18,354 nucleotides of DNA from Kocuria sp. (GTDB lineage Bacteria; Actinomycetota; Actinomycetes; Actinomycetales; Micrococcaceae), in NCBI GenBank assembly GCA_030454085.1, contig JAKDJD010000043.1, positions 1 to 18,354 of the forward strand. Reading direction: 5' to 3'. The notes below the pieces were generated by a model that saw only the letters and a list, made by a program, of their open reading frames with translations, did no database searches and was not told the DNA's origin. How positions within the stretch are numbered: position 1 is the stretch's first letter; the number at the start of each line of letters is the position of its first letter. The translations under genes and the position numbers were made by a program. Of this stretch, positions 1-10,337 are shown in pieces.

Positions 1-42
1 CTGCTTGCAAAGCAGATGCGCTACCAATTGCGCCACGCCCCC
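1..42 (-). tRNA. tRNA-Ala (anticodon TGC), 3' part cut off by the window edge
   Basis: Read on the minus strand from 42, the sequence gives the acceptor strand GGGGGCG, a D-arm (GCGC..GCGC with the AATTGGTA loop) and the anticodon loop TTTGCAA, placing TGC at nucleotides 34-36 (window positions 7-9). The anticodon stem TCTGC/GCAGA closes at the very first base of the window. The variable loop, T-arm and 3' acceptor strand lie outside. It follows tRNA-Ile and the DLW-39 gene on the same strand, so one transcript is likely. Confidence 0.93.
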
Positions 43-47
43 GAGGG

Positions 48-167
48 TCAGTCAACCGTGTCGGTGGAAGCCTTCCAGGTTTCCTTGGTTTCCTGAGCGT
101 CCTTCACACGTTTGGTCACCACAAAGGCTACGGCGCCGGCTGCAAGAGCCACCAGCGTTTTCCTCAT
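48..167 (-). CDS. DLW-39 family actinobacterial microprotein (39 aa)
   Basis: A 39-codon gene starts at ATG 167 and ends in TGA at 48-50, with a strong ribosome site (GAGGAGG) a few bases before the start. The product has a short hydrophobic N-terminal stretch (residues about 4-17, LVALAAGAVAFVV), then a basic KR and a charged tail with a single Trp near residue 31 and ending in STDTVD. Exact length, the hydrophobic N-terminus, the Trp-containing tail and the position beside gyrA and the Ile/Ala tRNAs match the small DLW-39 family, although the literal DLW triplet is ETW here. A single-pass membrane microprotein is likely; its function is unknown. It lies only 5 bases upstream of tRNA-Ala and 25 bases after tRNA-Ile, so it is probably carried on the tRNA transcript. 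Confidence 0.8.
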   Translation of the reverse strand: MRKTLVALAAGAVAFVVTKRVKDAQETKETWKASTDTVD

Positions 168-192
168 GGGAACCTCCTCGTGAAAAGGATCG

Positions 193-266
193 TGGGCGTA
201 CCAGGAATTGAACCTGGGACCTCTTCGTTATCAGCGAAGCGCTCTAACCGTCTGAGCTATACGCCC
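193..266 (-). tRNA. tRNA-Ile (anticodon GAT)
   Basis: The minus strand from 266 folds into a full 74-nucleotide cloverleaf. The acceptor pairs GGGCGTA with TACGCCC, followed by discriminator A at 193. The D-arm is GCTC..GAGC, the anticodon stem TTCGC pairs with GCGAA-type partners around the loop holding GAT (window 230-232), and the T-arm carries GGTTCAATTCC. CCA is not encoded. The tRNA-Ile/tRNA-Ala pair downstream of gyrA is a common actinobacterial arrangement. Confidence 0.96.
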
Positions 267-291
267 TTATTGGCCCTCGGACCGAGATTAA

Positions 292-320
292 ACATTACAT
301 GACGACCCGGTCCGGGCCAA
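292..320 (-). promoter_or_regulatory. Candidate promoter of the tRNA-Ile / DLW-39 / tRNA-Ala unit
   Basis: On the minus strand a -35-like TTGGCC (315-320) and a -10-like TAATGT (292-297) are separated by exactly 17 bases. This would start transcription near 285, about 19 bases before the mature tRNA-Ile. It sits directly after the terminator-like hairpin of the gyrA operon, so the tRNAs appear to have their own transcription start. This is a motif match only. Confidence 0.5.
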
Positions 321-330
321 ATCAGACCAG

Positions 331-358
331 GGGTGACCTCCCGCACAGGGAGGCACCC
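331..358 (-). terminator. Terminator-like hairpin after the DUF3566 gene
   Basis: GGGTG-A-CCTCCC (331-342) pairs with GGGAGGCACCC (348-358) through a 5-base loop, giving an 11-bp GC-rich stem with one bulged A. It begins 3 bases past the DUF3566 stop codon. There is no good run of T after it on the minus strand, so intrinsic termination may be partial or may need Rho. The hairpin itself is clear. Confidence 0.6.
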
Positions 359-361
359 TGA

Positions 362-946
362 TCAGTCGTCCGTCAGTGTGACTCCCACGCCGCCTACGAG
401 GCGGGCGGCGATGTTGTACAGGAAAGCCGAAATGACGCCCAGAAGGGTCATCAGCACTACGTTCACGATGGACAAGATCGTCGCGTAGAGCGCCACCTGA
501 CCCAGAGACAAGTAGTCCGTGATGGACACGGCGTTGCCCTGGCTCGAGAGCATGGACAGCACCGAGTCGATGCCACCGAAGATGCCCGTGATGTCGAAGA
601 CGAGCCACAGGATCACGCTGACCACGACCACGACGATCCCGACTGCCACGGACAACAGGAAAACCAGTTTGGCGATCGACCAGAGATCAACCTTGGCCAC
701 GGTCAGGTGCGCGCGACGCACCTTGGACCGGGGCGCGGGTCGAACGAGCGGCCGGCCGTTCGAGGAGGCCTGGCGCTTGTTCCCGTTCGAGGGTCCGTTC
801 GAGGGAGCGGACTTGGAAGCGGTCACCGAATCTCCGCGTCCGGAACCAGCGGCCGATTTGCGTCGGTTGTCCGCGGGCTTTTGCGCAGAGGAGCTCGCGG
901 ACGCGGAAGGTTTCCCTGCCGCGTTACCAGGATTGTTCGTGCTCAC
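362..946 (-). CDS. DUF3566 family membrane protein
   Basis: This 194-residue protein starts at GTG 946, whose GTGA overlaps the gyrA stop. A strong GGAGGT site lies 6 bases upstream, so translation is probably coupled to gyrA. Residues 1-75 are a low-complexity Ser/Ala/Asn/Lys/Arg segment. The DUF3566 domain follows, with a transmembrane helix at about 90-115 ([20 protein letters not shown]), a loop containing [14 protein letters not shown], and a second hydrophobic helix at about 150-178. This family is regularly found directly downstream of gyrA in actinobacteria. Its function is not known; the disordered N-terminus probably faces the cytoplasm. A terminator-like hairpin follows the stop. 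Confidence 0.9.
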   Translation of the reverse strand: MSTNNPGNAAGKPSASASSSAQKPADNRRKSAAGSGRGDSVTASKSAPSNGPSNGNKRQASSNGRPLVRPAPRSKVRRAHLTVAKVDLWSIAKLVFLLSVAVGIVVVVVSVILWLVFDITGIFGGIDSVLSMLSSQGNAVSITDYLSLGQVALYATILSIVNVVLMTLLGVISAFLYNIAARLVGGVGVTLTDD

Positions 947-3612
947 TCATTACCTCCGTGTGATGAAGTTTCCGACTCGGCCGGAGTATCGGTCTGTTCA
1001 GTACCGTTGTCCAACGGTACTTCATTTTCGCTGTCCAGCACCTCAACGGAACCGTCGTCGGCAATCTCTTGGCCTTCGTCAATTCCCTTGTCCTGATTTC
1101 GGGCGATGGAAAGAATCCTGTCGTTCTTGCCAGGTTTGGCAAATATTACGCCCATGGTGTCTCGGCCCTTGGCAGGAACTTCCGACACGAGGGACCGGGC
1201 GACCTTACCGGACTGCATGACGACCAAAACTTCGTCCTCGGCACCGACGATCAGGCCACCGACCAGATCTCCGCGGTCCTCGACGAGTTTGGCGACCTTG
1301 ATGCCCAGACCGCCACGCCCCTGGACCCGGTATTCATCGACCTTGGTCCTCTTGGCGTAGCCGCCTTCGGTCACCACGAAGACGTAGGAATCATCGGTCA
1401 CCACGTTGGCGGCCAACAGCTCGTCGCCGTCCCTGAACTTCATGCCGGTCACACCGCTGGTTGCGCGGCCCATCGGACGGAGCGCGTCGTCGGTCGCCGT
1501 GAACCTGAGGGACTGCCCCTTGCGGGAGATGAGCATGAGGTCGTCGTCCGAGTGGGTGAGTTGCGCGGAGATGAGTTCGTCGTCCTCCCGCAGGTTGATC
1601 GCGATGACGCCCGAGGTCCGGTTCGTGTCGTAGTCGCTGAGGCGTGATTTCTTGATCAGACCGTGCTTGGTGGCCAGAACCAGGTACGGCGCATCCTCAT
1701 AGGTGCGCAATGCCATGACCCTCTGGATCTTCTCGTCCGGTTGGAAGGCCAGCAGGTTGGCCACGTGCTGCCCCTTCGCGTCCCGGCCTGCCTCGATGAG
1801 TTCGTAGGCCTTGGTCCGGTAGACGCGCCCGAAGTTTGTGAAGAACAGGATCCAGTTGTGGGTGGTCGTGACCACGAGATGCTCGACGACGTCGTCGCCG
1901 CGCAGTTGAGCCCCGCGAATCCCCTTGCCGCCACGGTGTTGGGATCTGTACTGGTCGATGCGGGTCCTCTTGACGTATCCGCCGCGCGTGATCGTGACGA
2001 CCATGTCTTCTTCGGGGATGAGATCCTCGATCGACATGTCGCCGTCGTAGCCCATGAGGATCTGCGTCCGACGGTCGTCGCCGTAACGGTTGACGACATC
2101 CCGCATTTCCTCCGAAATGAGGTCGCGTTGGCGCTGTTCGGAGGCGATGATCTCCTTGTATTCCTCGATCAGACGCATGAGTTCGTCATGCCGGTCCTGG
2201 ATCTTCTTGCGCTCCAGTGCGGCGAGACGGCGCAGCTGCATGTTCAGGATGGCCTGGGCCTGGGCTTCGTCGATGTCCAGGAATTCCATGAGCCCCGTGC
2301 GGGCGTCGTCGGCCGTGGACGAGTTGCGGATCAGCTGGATAACCTCGTCGAGGGCGTCCAGAGCCTTGAGGAGTCCCCGCAGAATGTGGGCTTCTTCCTC
2401 GGCCTGGCGCAGCCGGAACCGCGTTCTCCGGACGATGACTTCCATCTGGTGCTGGACCCAGTGGCGGATGAAGGCATCCAGTGAAAGCGTCCGGGGCACG
2501 CCGTCCACGATCGCGAGCATGTTGGCGGAGAAGTTCTCCTGCAACTGGGTGTGCTTGTAGAGATTGTTCAGCACCACCTTGGCGACCGCGTCCCGCTTGA
2601 GGACGATGACGAGGCGCTGGCCCGTGCGGCCCGAAGTCTCGTCCCGGAGATCGGCGATGCCGCTGATCTTGCCTTCACGGATCAGATCGGCGATCTTGAT
2701 CGCCAGGTTGTCCGGATTGGCCTGGTAGGGCAGTTCCGTGATCACGAGGCACGTGCGCCCGTGGATTTCCTCCACATTGACGACCGCGCGCATCGTGATT
2801 GATCCACGACCGGTCCGGTAGGCGTCCTCGATTCCCTTGTGGCCCAGGATCTGGGCGCCCGTGGGGAAATCGGGTCCCTTGATGCGGGCGATCAGGGCGT
2901 CGAGCAATTCCTCGTTCTCCGCCTCGGGGTGTTCCAGGTACCACTGAACACCTTCGGCGACCTCTCGCAGGTTGTGCGGGGGAATGTTGGTCGCCATACC
3001 CACGGCGATGCCGGAGGAACCGTTGACCAGCAGATTGGGGAACCGGGCCGGAAGGACCACGGGTTCCTGGTTCTTGCCGTCGTAGTTGTCCTGGAAGTCG
3101 ACGGTGTCTTCCTGGATGTCCCGCACCATTTCCATGGCCAGTGGCGCCATCTTGCACTCGGTATACCGAGGTGCAGCGGCGCCGTCGTTGCCGGGTGAGC
3201 CAAAGTTTCCCTGGCCCAGCGCGAGCGGATACCTCATGATCCAGTTCTGGATCAGACGCACCAAGGTGTCGTAGATGGCGGAGTCGCCGTGGGGGTGATA
3301 CTGACCCATGACCTCGCCGACCACGCGGGCGCACTTGTTGAAGGAGCGGTCCGGCCGGTATCCGCCGTCGTACATCGCGTAGATGACGCGACGGTGAACC
3401 GGTTTGAGGCCATCTCGCACGTCCGGAAGCGCACGGCCGACGATCACGGCCATCGCGTAATCGAGGTACGACCGCTGCATCTCGGTCTGGAGGTCCACGT
3501 GCTCGACTCGGTCGGTACCCGTGCTGGCCGCGACGTCGCCGCCCACGACCTCGCCCTCGATGGGGGCGCCCTCCTGAGGATTCTGATTCGAACCGTTGTC
3601 TTCGGTGCTCAT
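943..3612 (-). CDS. gyrA: DNA gyrase subunit A
   Basis: GyrA is the breakage-reunion subunit of gyrase, which adds negative supercoils and relaxes positive supercoils ahead of the fork in an A2B2 complex with GyrB. The 889-residue length fits the actinobacterial family. The active-site tyrosine is Tyr150 in the AAAPRYTE motif. The quinolone-target stretch [10 protein letters not shown] (residues 106-115) has Ser111 and Asp115, the residues of quinolone-susceptible enzymes; mycobacteria carry Ala at the first of these. A GyrA-box-like QHRGGKG lies near residues 557-563 before the C-terminal beta-pinwheel, and the tail is acidic. The ATG at 3612 is preceded only by a weak AGAGA ribosome site. 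The gene lies 80 bases after gyrB and overlaps DUF3566 by 4 bases, so the three form one operon. Confidence 0.98.
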   Translation of the reverse strand: MSTEDNGSNQNPQEGAPIEGEVVGGDVAASTGTDRVEHVDLQTEMQRSYLDYAMAVIVGRALPDVRDGLKPVHRRVIYAMYDGGYRPDRSFNKCARVVGEVMGQYHPHGDSAIYDTLVRLIQNWIMRYPLALGQGNFGSPGNDGAAAPRYTECKMAPLAMEMVRDIQEDTVDFQDNYDGKNQEPVVLPARFPNLLVNGSSGIAVGMATNIPPHNLREVAEGVQWYLEHPEAENEELLDALIARIKGPDFPTGAQILGHKGIEDAYRTGRGSITMRAVVNVEEIHGRTCLVITELPYQANPDNLAIKIADLIREGKISGIADLRDETSGRTGQRLVIVLKRDAVAKVVLNNLYKHTQLQENFSANMLAIVDGVPRTLSLDAFIRHWVQHQMEVIVRRTRFRLRQAEEEAHILRGLLKALDALDEVIQLIRNSSTADDARTGLMEFLDIDEAQAQAILNMQLRRLAALERKKIQDRHDELMRLIEEYKEIIASEQRQRDLISEEMRDVVNRYGDDRRTQILMGYDGDMSIEDLIPEEDMVVTITRGGYVKRTRIDQYRSQHRGGKGIRGAQLRGDDVVEHLVVTTTHNWILFFTNFGRVYRTKAYELIEAGRDAKGQHVANLLAFQPDEKIQRVMALRTYEDAPYLVLATKHGLIKKSRLSDYDTNRTSGVIAINLREDDELISAQLTHSDDDLMLISRKGQSLRFTATDDALRPMGRATSGVTGMKFRDGDELLAANVVTDDSYVFVVTEGGYAKRTKVDEYRVQGRGGLGIKVAKLVEDRGDLVGGLIVGAEDEVLVVMQSGKVARSLVSEVPAKGRDTMGVIFAKPGKNDRILSIARNQDKGIDEGQEIADDGSVEVLDSENEVPLDNGTEQTDTPAESETSSHGGNE

Positions 3613-3692
3613 GTTTCTCTGTGTTCCGTCCTGCTGAAAGTCTTCAGTCCCTCGGTGTCGATATATGCGTCATGCTCAATATTCGGCATCGG

Positions 3693-5729
<2,037 letters not shown>

Positions 5730-5743
5730 TCAGCTCCTAGCTT

Positions 5744-5769
5744 CCAGACCCTCATGGGGTCCGGTCTGG
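5744..5769 (-). promoter_or_regulatory. Hairpin in the gyrB mRNA leader
   Basis: CCAGACC (5744-5750) and GGTCTGG (5763-5769) form a perfect 7-bp stem with a 12-base loop. An alternative stem, GACCC/GGGTC (5747-5751 with 5757-5761), competes with it. In the gyrB transcript the hairpin ends about 5 bases before the AGGAG ribosome site. It could affect gyrB translation or mRNA stability, but that role is inferred. Confidence 0.4.
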
Positions 5770-6056
5770 GGATGGCGGGCAGGTGCGCGAAATCGATAAC
5801 ATTGCGATGTACTCGGATCGCGAAAGCTGGCCACCGTTGGATCTGACGTCCATTCTACCGGACTCGGACGCTCACAGGGGCCAATTTGCTCCGCTCAGAG
5901 CATCCTTTGAGGAGGTCAGTGGCTTTCACAGGCCTTCGACGGCCCTTAGACGCCGTCGGACCCTCGCCCCTGTGGGTTCACGCTCAGACAGGCCCGAGCC
6001 CAAGAGAAGCGGAATGAGCCCGTCGCCCCATTCACGATCCTCACCATCCGAAAAGC

Positions 6057-6078
6057 CCACCGCGATCCGCCGCGGTGG
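6057..6078 (+). promoter_or_regulatory. GC-rich hairpin just upstream of the DUF6457 start codon
   Basis: CCACCGCG (6057-6064) pairs perfectly with CGCGGTGG (6071-6078) across a 6-base loop. It ends 25 bases before the ATG of the DUF6457 gene. The sequence between them is purine-rich but holds no good ribosome site. There is no T run, so this is not a standard terminator; a leader structure is the likelier reading. Confidence 0.4.
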
Positions 6079-6103
6079 TCGAGAAGAAAGCGAAAAGTTC
6101 GAA

Positions 6104-6424
6104 ATGACCGATCAGCATCTGCCGAATCTCACGGAGTGGCTCGAGATGGTCGCGGTCGAACTCGACCTGCCGGCCGACGTGGTGGCGCCCGGCCCGATTC
6201 TCGATATGACCAAGGACGTGGCTCACGGCATCGTCCGCCCCGGAGCCCCAACGAGTTCCTACCTCGTTGGCGTTGCCCTGGGACTCCATCTGGCCGCACA
6301 GTCCGAGGCGGGAGAGGACGCCGTGCCCGCCGAAGACCAGCTCAAGGAGCTCTCGGAGCAGGTACGTGATCTGGTCGCCCGAACCCGTCGCGAGGCCGGC
6401 GCCGAGCCGGAAGCGAAGGACTAG
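6104..6424 (+). CDS. DUF6457 domain protein, partner of fdhD
   Basis: This is a 106-residue soluble protein. I chose the ATG at 6104 because the conserved-looking part begins at once (LPNLTEWLEMVAVELDLPAD, then DMTKDVAHGIVRPGAPTSSYLVGVALG), whereas in-frame sequence further upstream is low-complexity. This pattern matches my recollection of the DUF6457 family, found beside or fused to molybdenum-cofactor genes in actinobacteria. It is acidic and probably helical, with no membrane segment or catalytic motif that I can name. fdhD starts 6 bases after the stop, so the two form an operon, which suggests a role in molybdoenzyme maturation. That role is an inference. The ribosome site is weak and sits just downstream of a GC-rich hairpin. 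Confidence 0.75.
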   Translation: MTDQHLPNLTEWLEMVAVELDLPADVVAPGPILDMTKDVAHGIVRPGAPTSSYLVGVALGLHLAAQSEAGEDAVPAEDQLKELSEQVRDLVARTRREAGAEPEAKD

Positions 6425-6430
6425 AGTCCA

Positions 6431-7285
6431 ATGAGCCGCAGCGAATCCCGCACCAGAGTCATCCGCGTTGATCAGGAAGGTCATCGCGATTCCCGGGCCG
6501 ACATGGTGGCCACCGAAGAACCGCTCGAAATCCGGGTCAACGGCCGACGTCTCGCCGTGACAATGAGGACGCCGACCGAGGACTTCTCCCTGGCCGCCGG
6601 GTTCCTTCTGAGCGAGGGTGTCATCACCGACGGCAAACAGGTCTCATCCATTCGGTACTGCCGCAAGGACTTCGGCCCAGGAGCCGAGGACGGGGACAAC
6701 ACGGTCGACGTCGTCCTGCACAAGTGGGTCCTCCCGCCGTTCCACTACCAGGAACGCAATGTTCTGATGTCCAGCGCCTGTGGCATGTGCGGCCGAACGA
6801 GCATTGACCAGGTGCACCAGAAGTCTCTTTTCCCCGTGGCCGAGGACCCGATGCGTCTCTCGGAGGACTTCGTTCTGGGGATGCCGGAGACCCTGCGGGC
6901 CAAACAAAAGGTCTTCGACCGCACGGGCGGACTCCATGCGGCGGGCTTGTTCGACGGACAAACCGGCGAACTGGTCTCGATCCGGGAGGACGTGGGCAGG
7001 CACAACGCCGTGGACAAGGTCCTGGGCCGGGCACTGCTCGACGGAAAACTCCCCCTGAGCAACCACGTGCTGATGGTTTCCGGGAGGGCGAGTTTCGAAC
7101 TCACCCAGAAAGCCGCGATGGCGGGCATTCCGATGCTGGCCTCCGTCTCGGCGCCGTCCTCCTTGGCCGTCGACCTCGCGAAGGACGCCGGTATGACTCT
7201 GGCCGGCTTCGTGCGCGGCAACCGCTTCGTCATCTACAGCGGGGACCACCGAGTGGTACCTACTGCGGAACTCGCCTACCCGTAG
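6431..7285 (+). CDS. fdhD: Formate dehydrogenase accessory sulfurtransferase FdhD
   Basis: FdhD passes sulfur from a cysteine desulfurase to the molybdenum (bis-MGD) cofactor of formate dehydrogenase, a step needed for enzyme activity. The 284 residues carry the signature ACGMCG with Cys117 and Cys120, preceded by TEDFSLAAGFLLSEGV. GGLHAAG and EDVGRHNAVDK (186-196) follow, then MVSGRASFEL near 220, and the conserved C-terminal TLAGFVRG. A GAAGGA ribosome site at 6415-6420 serves the ATG at 6431. The gene is cytoplasmic, co-transcribed with the DUF6457 gene, and read towards the origin. Its last 10 bases overlap the end of the convergent DUF721 gene. No formate dehydrogenase or molybdopterin gene is in the window, so the client enzyme must be encoded elsewhere. 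Confidence 0.95.
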   Translation: MSRSESRTRVIRVDQEGHRDSRADMVATEEPLEIRVNGRRLAVTMRTPTEDFSLAAGFLLSEGVITDGKQVSSIRYCRKDFGPGAEDGDNTVDVVLHKWVLPPFHYQERNVLMSSACGMCGRTSIDQVHQKSLFPVAEDPMRLSEDFVLGMPETLRAKQKVFDRTGGLHAAGLFDGQTGELVSIREDVGRHNAVDKVLGRALLDGKLPLSNHVLMVSGRASFELTQKAAMAGIPMLASVSAPSSLAVDLAKDAGMTLAGFVRGNRFVIYSGDHRVVPTAELAYP

Positions 7286-7911
7286 GTGTCCCGCGGGCCG
7301 CGGCCCCCGGGTGCCACTCTGCGTCCTTTGCGCCAGCTCGGAACGTTGGGTCCGAAGACGCTGATCTTGGTCACGATCCCCGGGCCGAGTTCGGTCTCGA
7401 AAGTGTGCATGAGTTGTGCCGTCATGGTGCGCAGGATGGTGGCGTAATTGGTCGAGTCGCACCGGATCACGACCTCGGAGTTCTCATAGTTCTCCGGCGT
7501 CGAGTGCGCGGCGATCGAGGGGCCCACAATGTCCGACCAACGTGCCAGGACGCTACTGACCGCAACGGGTTCTTTCCACCCGCGTGAGGCGATCATGTGA
7601 TCGAGCACGGATCCGAGACCCTGTGGGTCCCGCGAGGATTTGCCAGGCCCCGTATATCCTCCGAGGGTGCGCGGGTCCCAGCCCTCTTCACGCCAACGCC
7701 TCTTCGTCGATGTGCCGGGCTCGGCGGAGACGACGTCGCCGAAGTCGTGGATGATCTTCTTGGCGGCATTTCCCGTCAGCCGCCCCTCGCCCCTCTGCTT
7801 CGCAGCGGTGCGCAGGCGTTGCAGGAGCGACGCCGGGGCATCGACGCGATTCTGTTCCATCGAGCGACGGGCGCTCTCTCCCCTGGGATCGTCGGACCGG
7901 AATGAGCTCAC
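7276..7911 (-). CDS. DUF721 family protein (DciA-like) downstream of recF
   Basis: This 211-residue protein starts at GTG 7911, overlapping the recF stop as GTGA, which indicates coupled translation. The N-terminal half is basic and polar. The DUF721 core lies at about 100-190: LGSVLDHMIASRGWKEPVAV, then WSDIVGPSIAAHSTPENY and IRCDSTNYATILRTM, ending with TKISVFGPNVPSWRKGRR. Proteins of this family follow recF in most actinobacteria and are related to DciA, which helps load or run the replicative helicase. That role is known for other members and is assumed here. The gene normally precedes gyrB directly, but here the fdhD pair intervenes. Confidence 0.88.
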   Translation of the reverse strand: MSSFRSDDPRGESARRSMEQNRVDAPASLLQRLRTAAKQRGEGRLTGNAAKKIIHDFGDVVSAEPGTSTKRRWREEGWDPRTLGGYTGPGKSSRDPQGLGSVLDHMIASRGWKEPVAVSSVLARWSDIVGPSIAAHSTPENYENSEVVIRCDSTNYATILRTMTAQLMHTFETELGPGIVTKISVFGPNVPSWRKGRRVAPGGRGPRDTYG

Positions 7912-9155
7912 GAGGATCCCTCGCTTTCCGGCGGATCAATGTCGCCCTCGGACCCCCGATCGGTGTCGGTCGCCGTGACATCGCCGACGACGACGGCCTG
8001 GCCCGGCTCGACTCGCACAATCCTCCGGGCGGAATCCAATTCTTCGGGAAGGTCCTGTTCGACCGCACACGTCACAAGGACTTGTTCGGCGCCGGATACG
8101 ATGCGAGCCAGCCGAGAACGACGCTTGGCATCGAGCTCGGCAAAGACGTCGTCGAGAATCAGGATCGGAGACGCCGTGGGATCCTCGTGATCCGCTTGGT
8201 GGAGATACCAGGATCCGAGCCGCAAGGACAACGCGTAGGACCAGGTCTCTCCGTGAGAGGCATATCCCTTGGCGGGAATATCTCCCAGCATGAGTGCGAT
8301 CTCGTCCCGGTGCGGACCCACGAGACTCATTCCGCGCTCGATCTCGTCGGTCGCTCGCTCTTCGAGAGCCGACTCCATCATGGACCCCAATTCCGGGAGC
8401 GGAATACGAGCCAGGGACACGATGTCCGAACCGTCCCGGGGTCCCAGCGCGGAGGATTCGTAGACGAATCCGAGATCCTTGCCCCCGTCGGTCAGCTGCC
8501 CGTACGCGTGGTCCGCTTGCGGCAACAGGGCAGCGAGAATCTGAAACCGCGCCTGCATGATGCGTGAACCCAGGTTGACCAGTTGTCCGTTCCAGACGTC
8601 GAGCGTGGCCCGTTCGTCGTCGCTCAGTTTCCTGCCCGGACCCTGTTTGCGCAACGACTTGAGCAACGCGTTCCTCTGGCGCAGGACTTTCTCGTAGTCC
8701 GCGCGGTATCCACCCAGAACGGGGCGAAGAGAAACCGCAAGGTCGTCCACGAAACGGCGTCGTCCGGCAGGGTCCCCTTTGATCAGATCGAGGTCTTCCG
8801 GCGAGAACAGGACCGTCTGGCATATGCCCAGCGCCTCCCGAACCCGCACGGGGGCGGCACGATTGATGCGTACCCGATTCGCCTTGCCAGGAGTGATTTC
8901 GAGTTCCATGACGGTCTGCTGGTGTCCCCGGACCACCCGAGACCTGATATACGAACGGTCAGCTCCCACTCGGATGAGCGGGGAATCGTTGCTGACTCGG
9001 TGGGAGGCCAGATTTGCGCTGTAATCGACGGCCTCGACGATGTTGGTCTTGCCCACACCATTCGGGCCGACCATGACGGTCAGCCCGGTGGTCAGCGGGA
9101 GATCCAGGAACCCATAGGTCCTGAAGTCCATGAGCGAGAGGTGATCGATGTACAC
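7908..9155 (-). CDS. recF: DNA replication/repair protein RecF
   Basis: RecF is an SMC-like ATPase that works with RecO and RecR to load RecA at single-strand gaps and stalled forks. The 415 residues show a Walker A GPNGVGKT at 30-37 and the family GPHRDE motif near 280. The Walker B/D-loop ILILDDVFAELD lies near 345. The start is GTG 9155, with AAAGGGG as ribosome site overlapping the dnaN stop, 12 bases away. The position directly behind dnaN and coupled to DUF721 is the standard actinobacterial order. The C-terminal tail of about 40 residues is acidic and looks disordered. Confidence 0.97.
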   Translation of the reverse strand: MYIDHLSLMDFRTYGFLDLPLTTGLTVMVGPNGVGKTNIVEAVDYSANLASHRVSNDSPLIRVGADRSYIRSRVVRGHQQTVMELEITPGKANRVRINRAAPVRVREALGICQTVLFSPEDLDLIKGDPAGRRRFVDDLAVSLRPVLGGYRADYEKVLRQRNALLKSLRKQGPGRKLSDDERATLDVWNGQLVNLGSRIMQARFQILAALLPQADHAYGQLTDGGKDLGFVYESSALGPRDGSDIVSLARIPLPELGSMMESALEERATDEIERGMSLVGPHRDEIALMLGDIPAKGYASHGETWSYALSLRLGSWYLHQADHEDPTASPILILDDVFAELDAKRRSRLARIVSGAEQVLVTCAVEQDLPEELDSARRIVRVEPGQAVVVGDVTATDTDRGSEGDIDPPESEGSS

Positions 9156-9167
9156 CTCGCGGCCCCT

Positions 9168-10292
9168 TTATTGGTTGGGCAGGCGTACTGGCATCAGCAG
9201 ATAACGGTAGTCCCTGCCGTCGTCGCCCTCGAGGTCGTCCTGAGCCGACATCACCGCTGGTTTTGGCGGCGTCGTGAACGAGAAGCGCACGTATTCGCTG
9301 CCGAAAGCGTGAAGACCTTCGCTCAGGTAGACCGGGTTGAAGGCAACCGTGATGTCGTCGCCGTCGAGTCGGGCATCAAGGATTTCGTTGGCCTGGGCGT
9401 CTTCGCCGGTTCCGGCGTCGAGCGCAAGCTGTCCCTGCGAGAACGCGAGGCGAACGGGCGTGTTTCTCTCCGCGACCAGGGACACGCGGCGTACGGCCTC
9501 GACCAGTTCGGAGGTCTTCACGACGGCGTGGATCGGCGTCTGATCGGGAAAAAGAGACCGGATCTTCGGGTACTCGCCGTCGACCAACAGGCTCGTGGTG
9601 CGTCGTCCGCCGGATTCGAAACCGACCAACTCGTGGGAATCCGAGAGCGCAATGTTCATTTGGCCAGCATTGCCCAAGGTCTTGGCGACCTCACTGAGGG
9701 TCTTGGCCTTGATCAGGGCAGCGGTGGAGATATTCGGATCGGTAGGTTCCCAGGTGAGTTCCCGCATCGCGAGACGGTAGCGATCGGTCGCCAACAGGGT
9801 CATGGTGGATCCCTCGATCTCGACCCGGACACCGGTCAGGATCGGGAGGGTGTCGTCTTTGCTCGCCGCGACGATGGTCTGCGAAATCGCGTGCGCGAAT
9901 GCTGCGCCGTCGATCGTCCCCGAGATCTCCGGAAGTGCCGGAAGCTCCGGGTATTCGGAAACCGGCATGGCAGCCAGGTTGAACTTCGAGGAACGGCACG
10001 TGAGGTAGACCTTCGAGTCCCGCGTTTCCAGATCGACAGGTGCTGAAGGCAATGAGCGGCAGATGTCAGCCAACAGGCGGCCGGAGACCAGGGTCTCGCC
10101 TTCTTCCTGAACCTCAGCAACGATGTTCAATTTGGCAGAGGTCTCGTAGTCAAAGCTCGCAATGGAGACTTCGTTGCCGGAGGCCTTGATCAGAAGACCC
10201 GACAAAACCGGTACAGGAGGACGAGGTGAGAGGGAGCGAGCCGTCCATGTGACGGCTTCAGCCAGTACGTCTCGGTCAACTGAGAATTTCAC
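9168..10292 (-). CDS. dnaN: DNA polymerase III beta subunit (sliding clamp)
   Basis: DnaN is the ring-shaped clamp that tethers DNA polymerase III and many repair proteins to DNA. Its 374 residues fit the family: three clamp domains, with the N-terminal MKFSVDRDVLAEAV, the central TDRYRLAMRELTW near residue 170, and the C-terminal YLLMPVRLP that forms part of the partner-binding pocket. The start is GTG 10292 with a GAGAGGGA ribosome site about 9 bases upstream. The gene heads a dnaN-recF-DUF721 operon. It is separated from dnaA by the 444-base oriC candidate, and a hairpin (10338-10363) lies in its leader. Confidence 0.98.
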   Translation of the reverse strand: MKFSVDRDVLAEAVTWTARSLSPRPPVPVLSGLLIKASGNEVSIASFDYETSAKLNIVAEVQEEGETLVSGRLLADICRSLPSAPVDLETRDSKVYLTCRSSKFNLAAMPVSEYPELPALPEISGTIDGAAFAHAISQTIVAASKDDTLPILTGVRVEIEGSTMTLLATDRYRLAMRELTWEPTDPNISTAALIKAKTLSEVAKTLGNAGQMNIALSDSHELVGFESGGRRTTSLLVDGEYPKIRSLFPDQTPIHAVVKTSELVEAVRRVSLVAERNTPVRLAFSQGQLALDAGTGEDAQANEILDARLDGDDITVAFNPVYLSEGLHAFGSEYVRFSFTTPPKPAVMSAQDDLEGDDGRDYRYLLMPVRLPNQ

Positions 10293-10337
10293 GTGCGCGA
10301 AGTCCCTCTCTCGAAAATGGTGGATCCTACGACAGAG

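Noticed and set aside
5871..6078. Molybdenum-cofactor riboswitch
   Set aside because: The leader is structured, but I cannot match the known Moco riboswitch layout, so only a generic structured leader is reported.
5783..6103. N-terminal extension of the DUF6457 protein
   Set aside because: The frame is open, but the product is Arg/Ser/Pro-rich without family likeness and covers several inverted repeats; the domain starts right after ATG 6104.
8583..10046. 487-codon open frame on the plus strand across recF and dnaN
   Set aside because: It is antisense to two well-identified genes, lacks family features and reflects high-GC codon bias.
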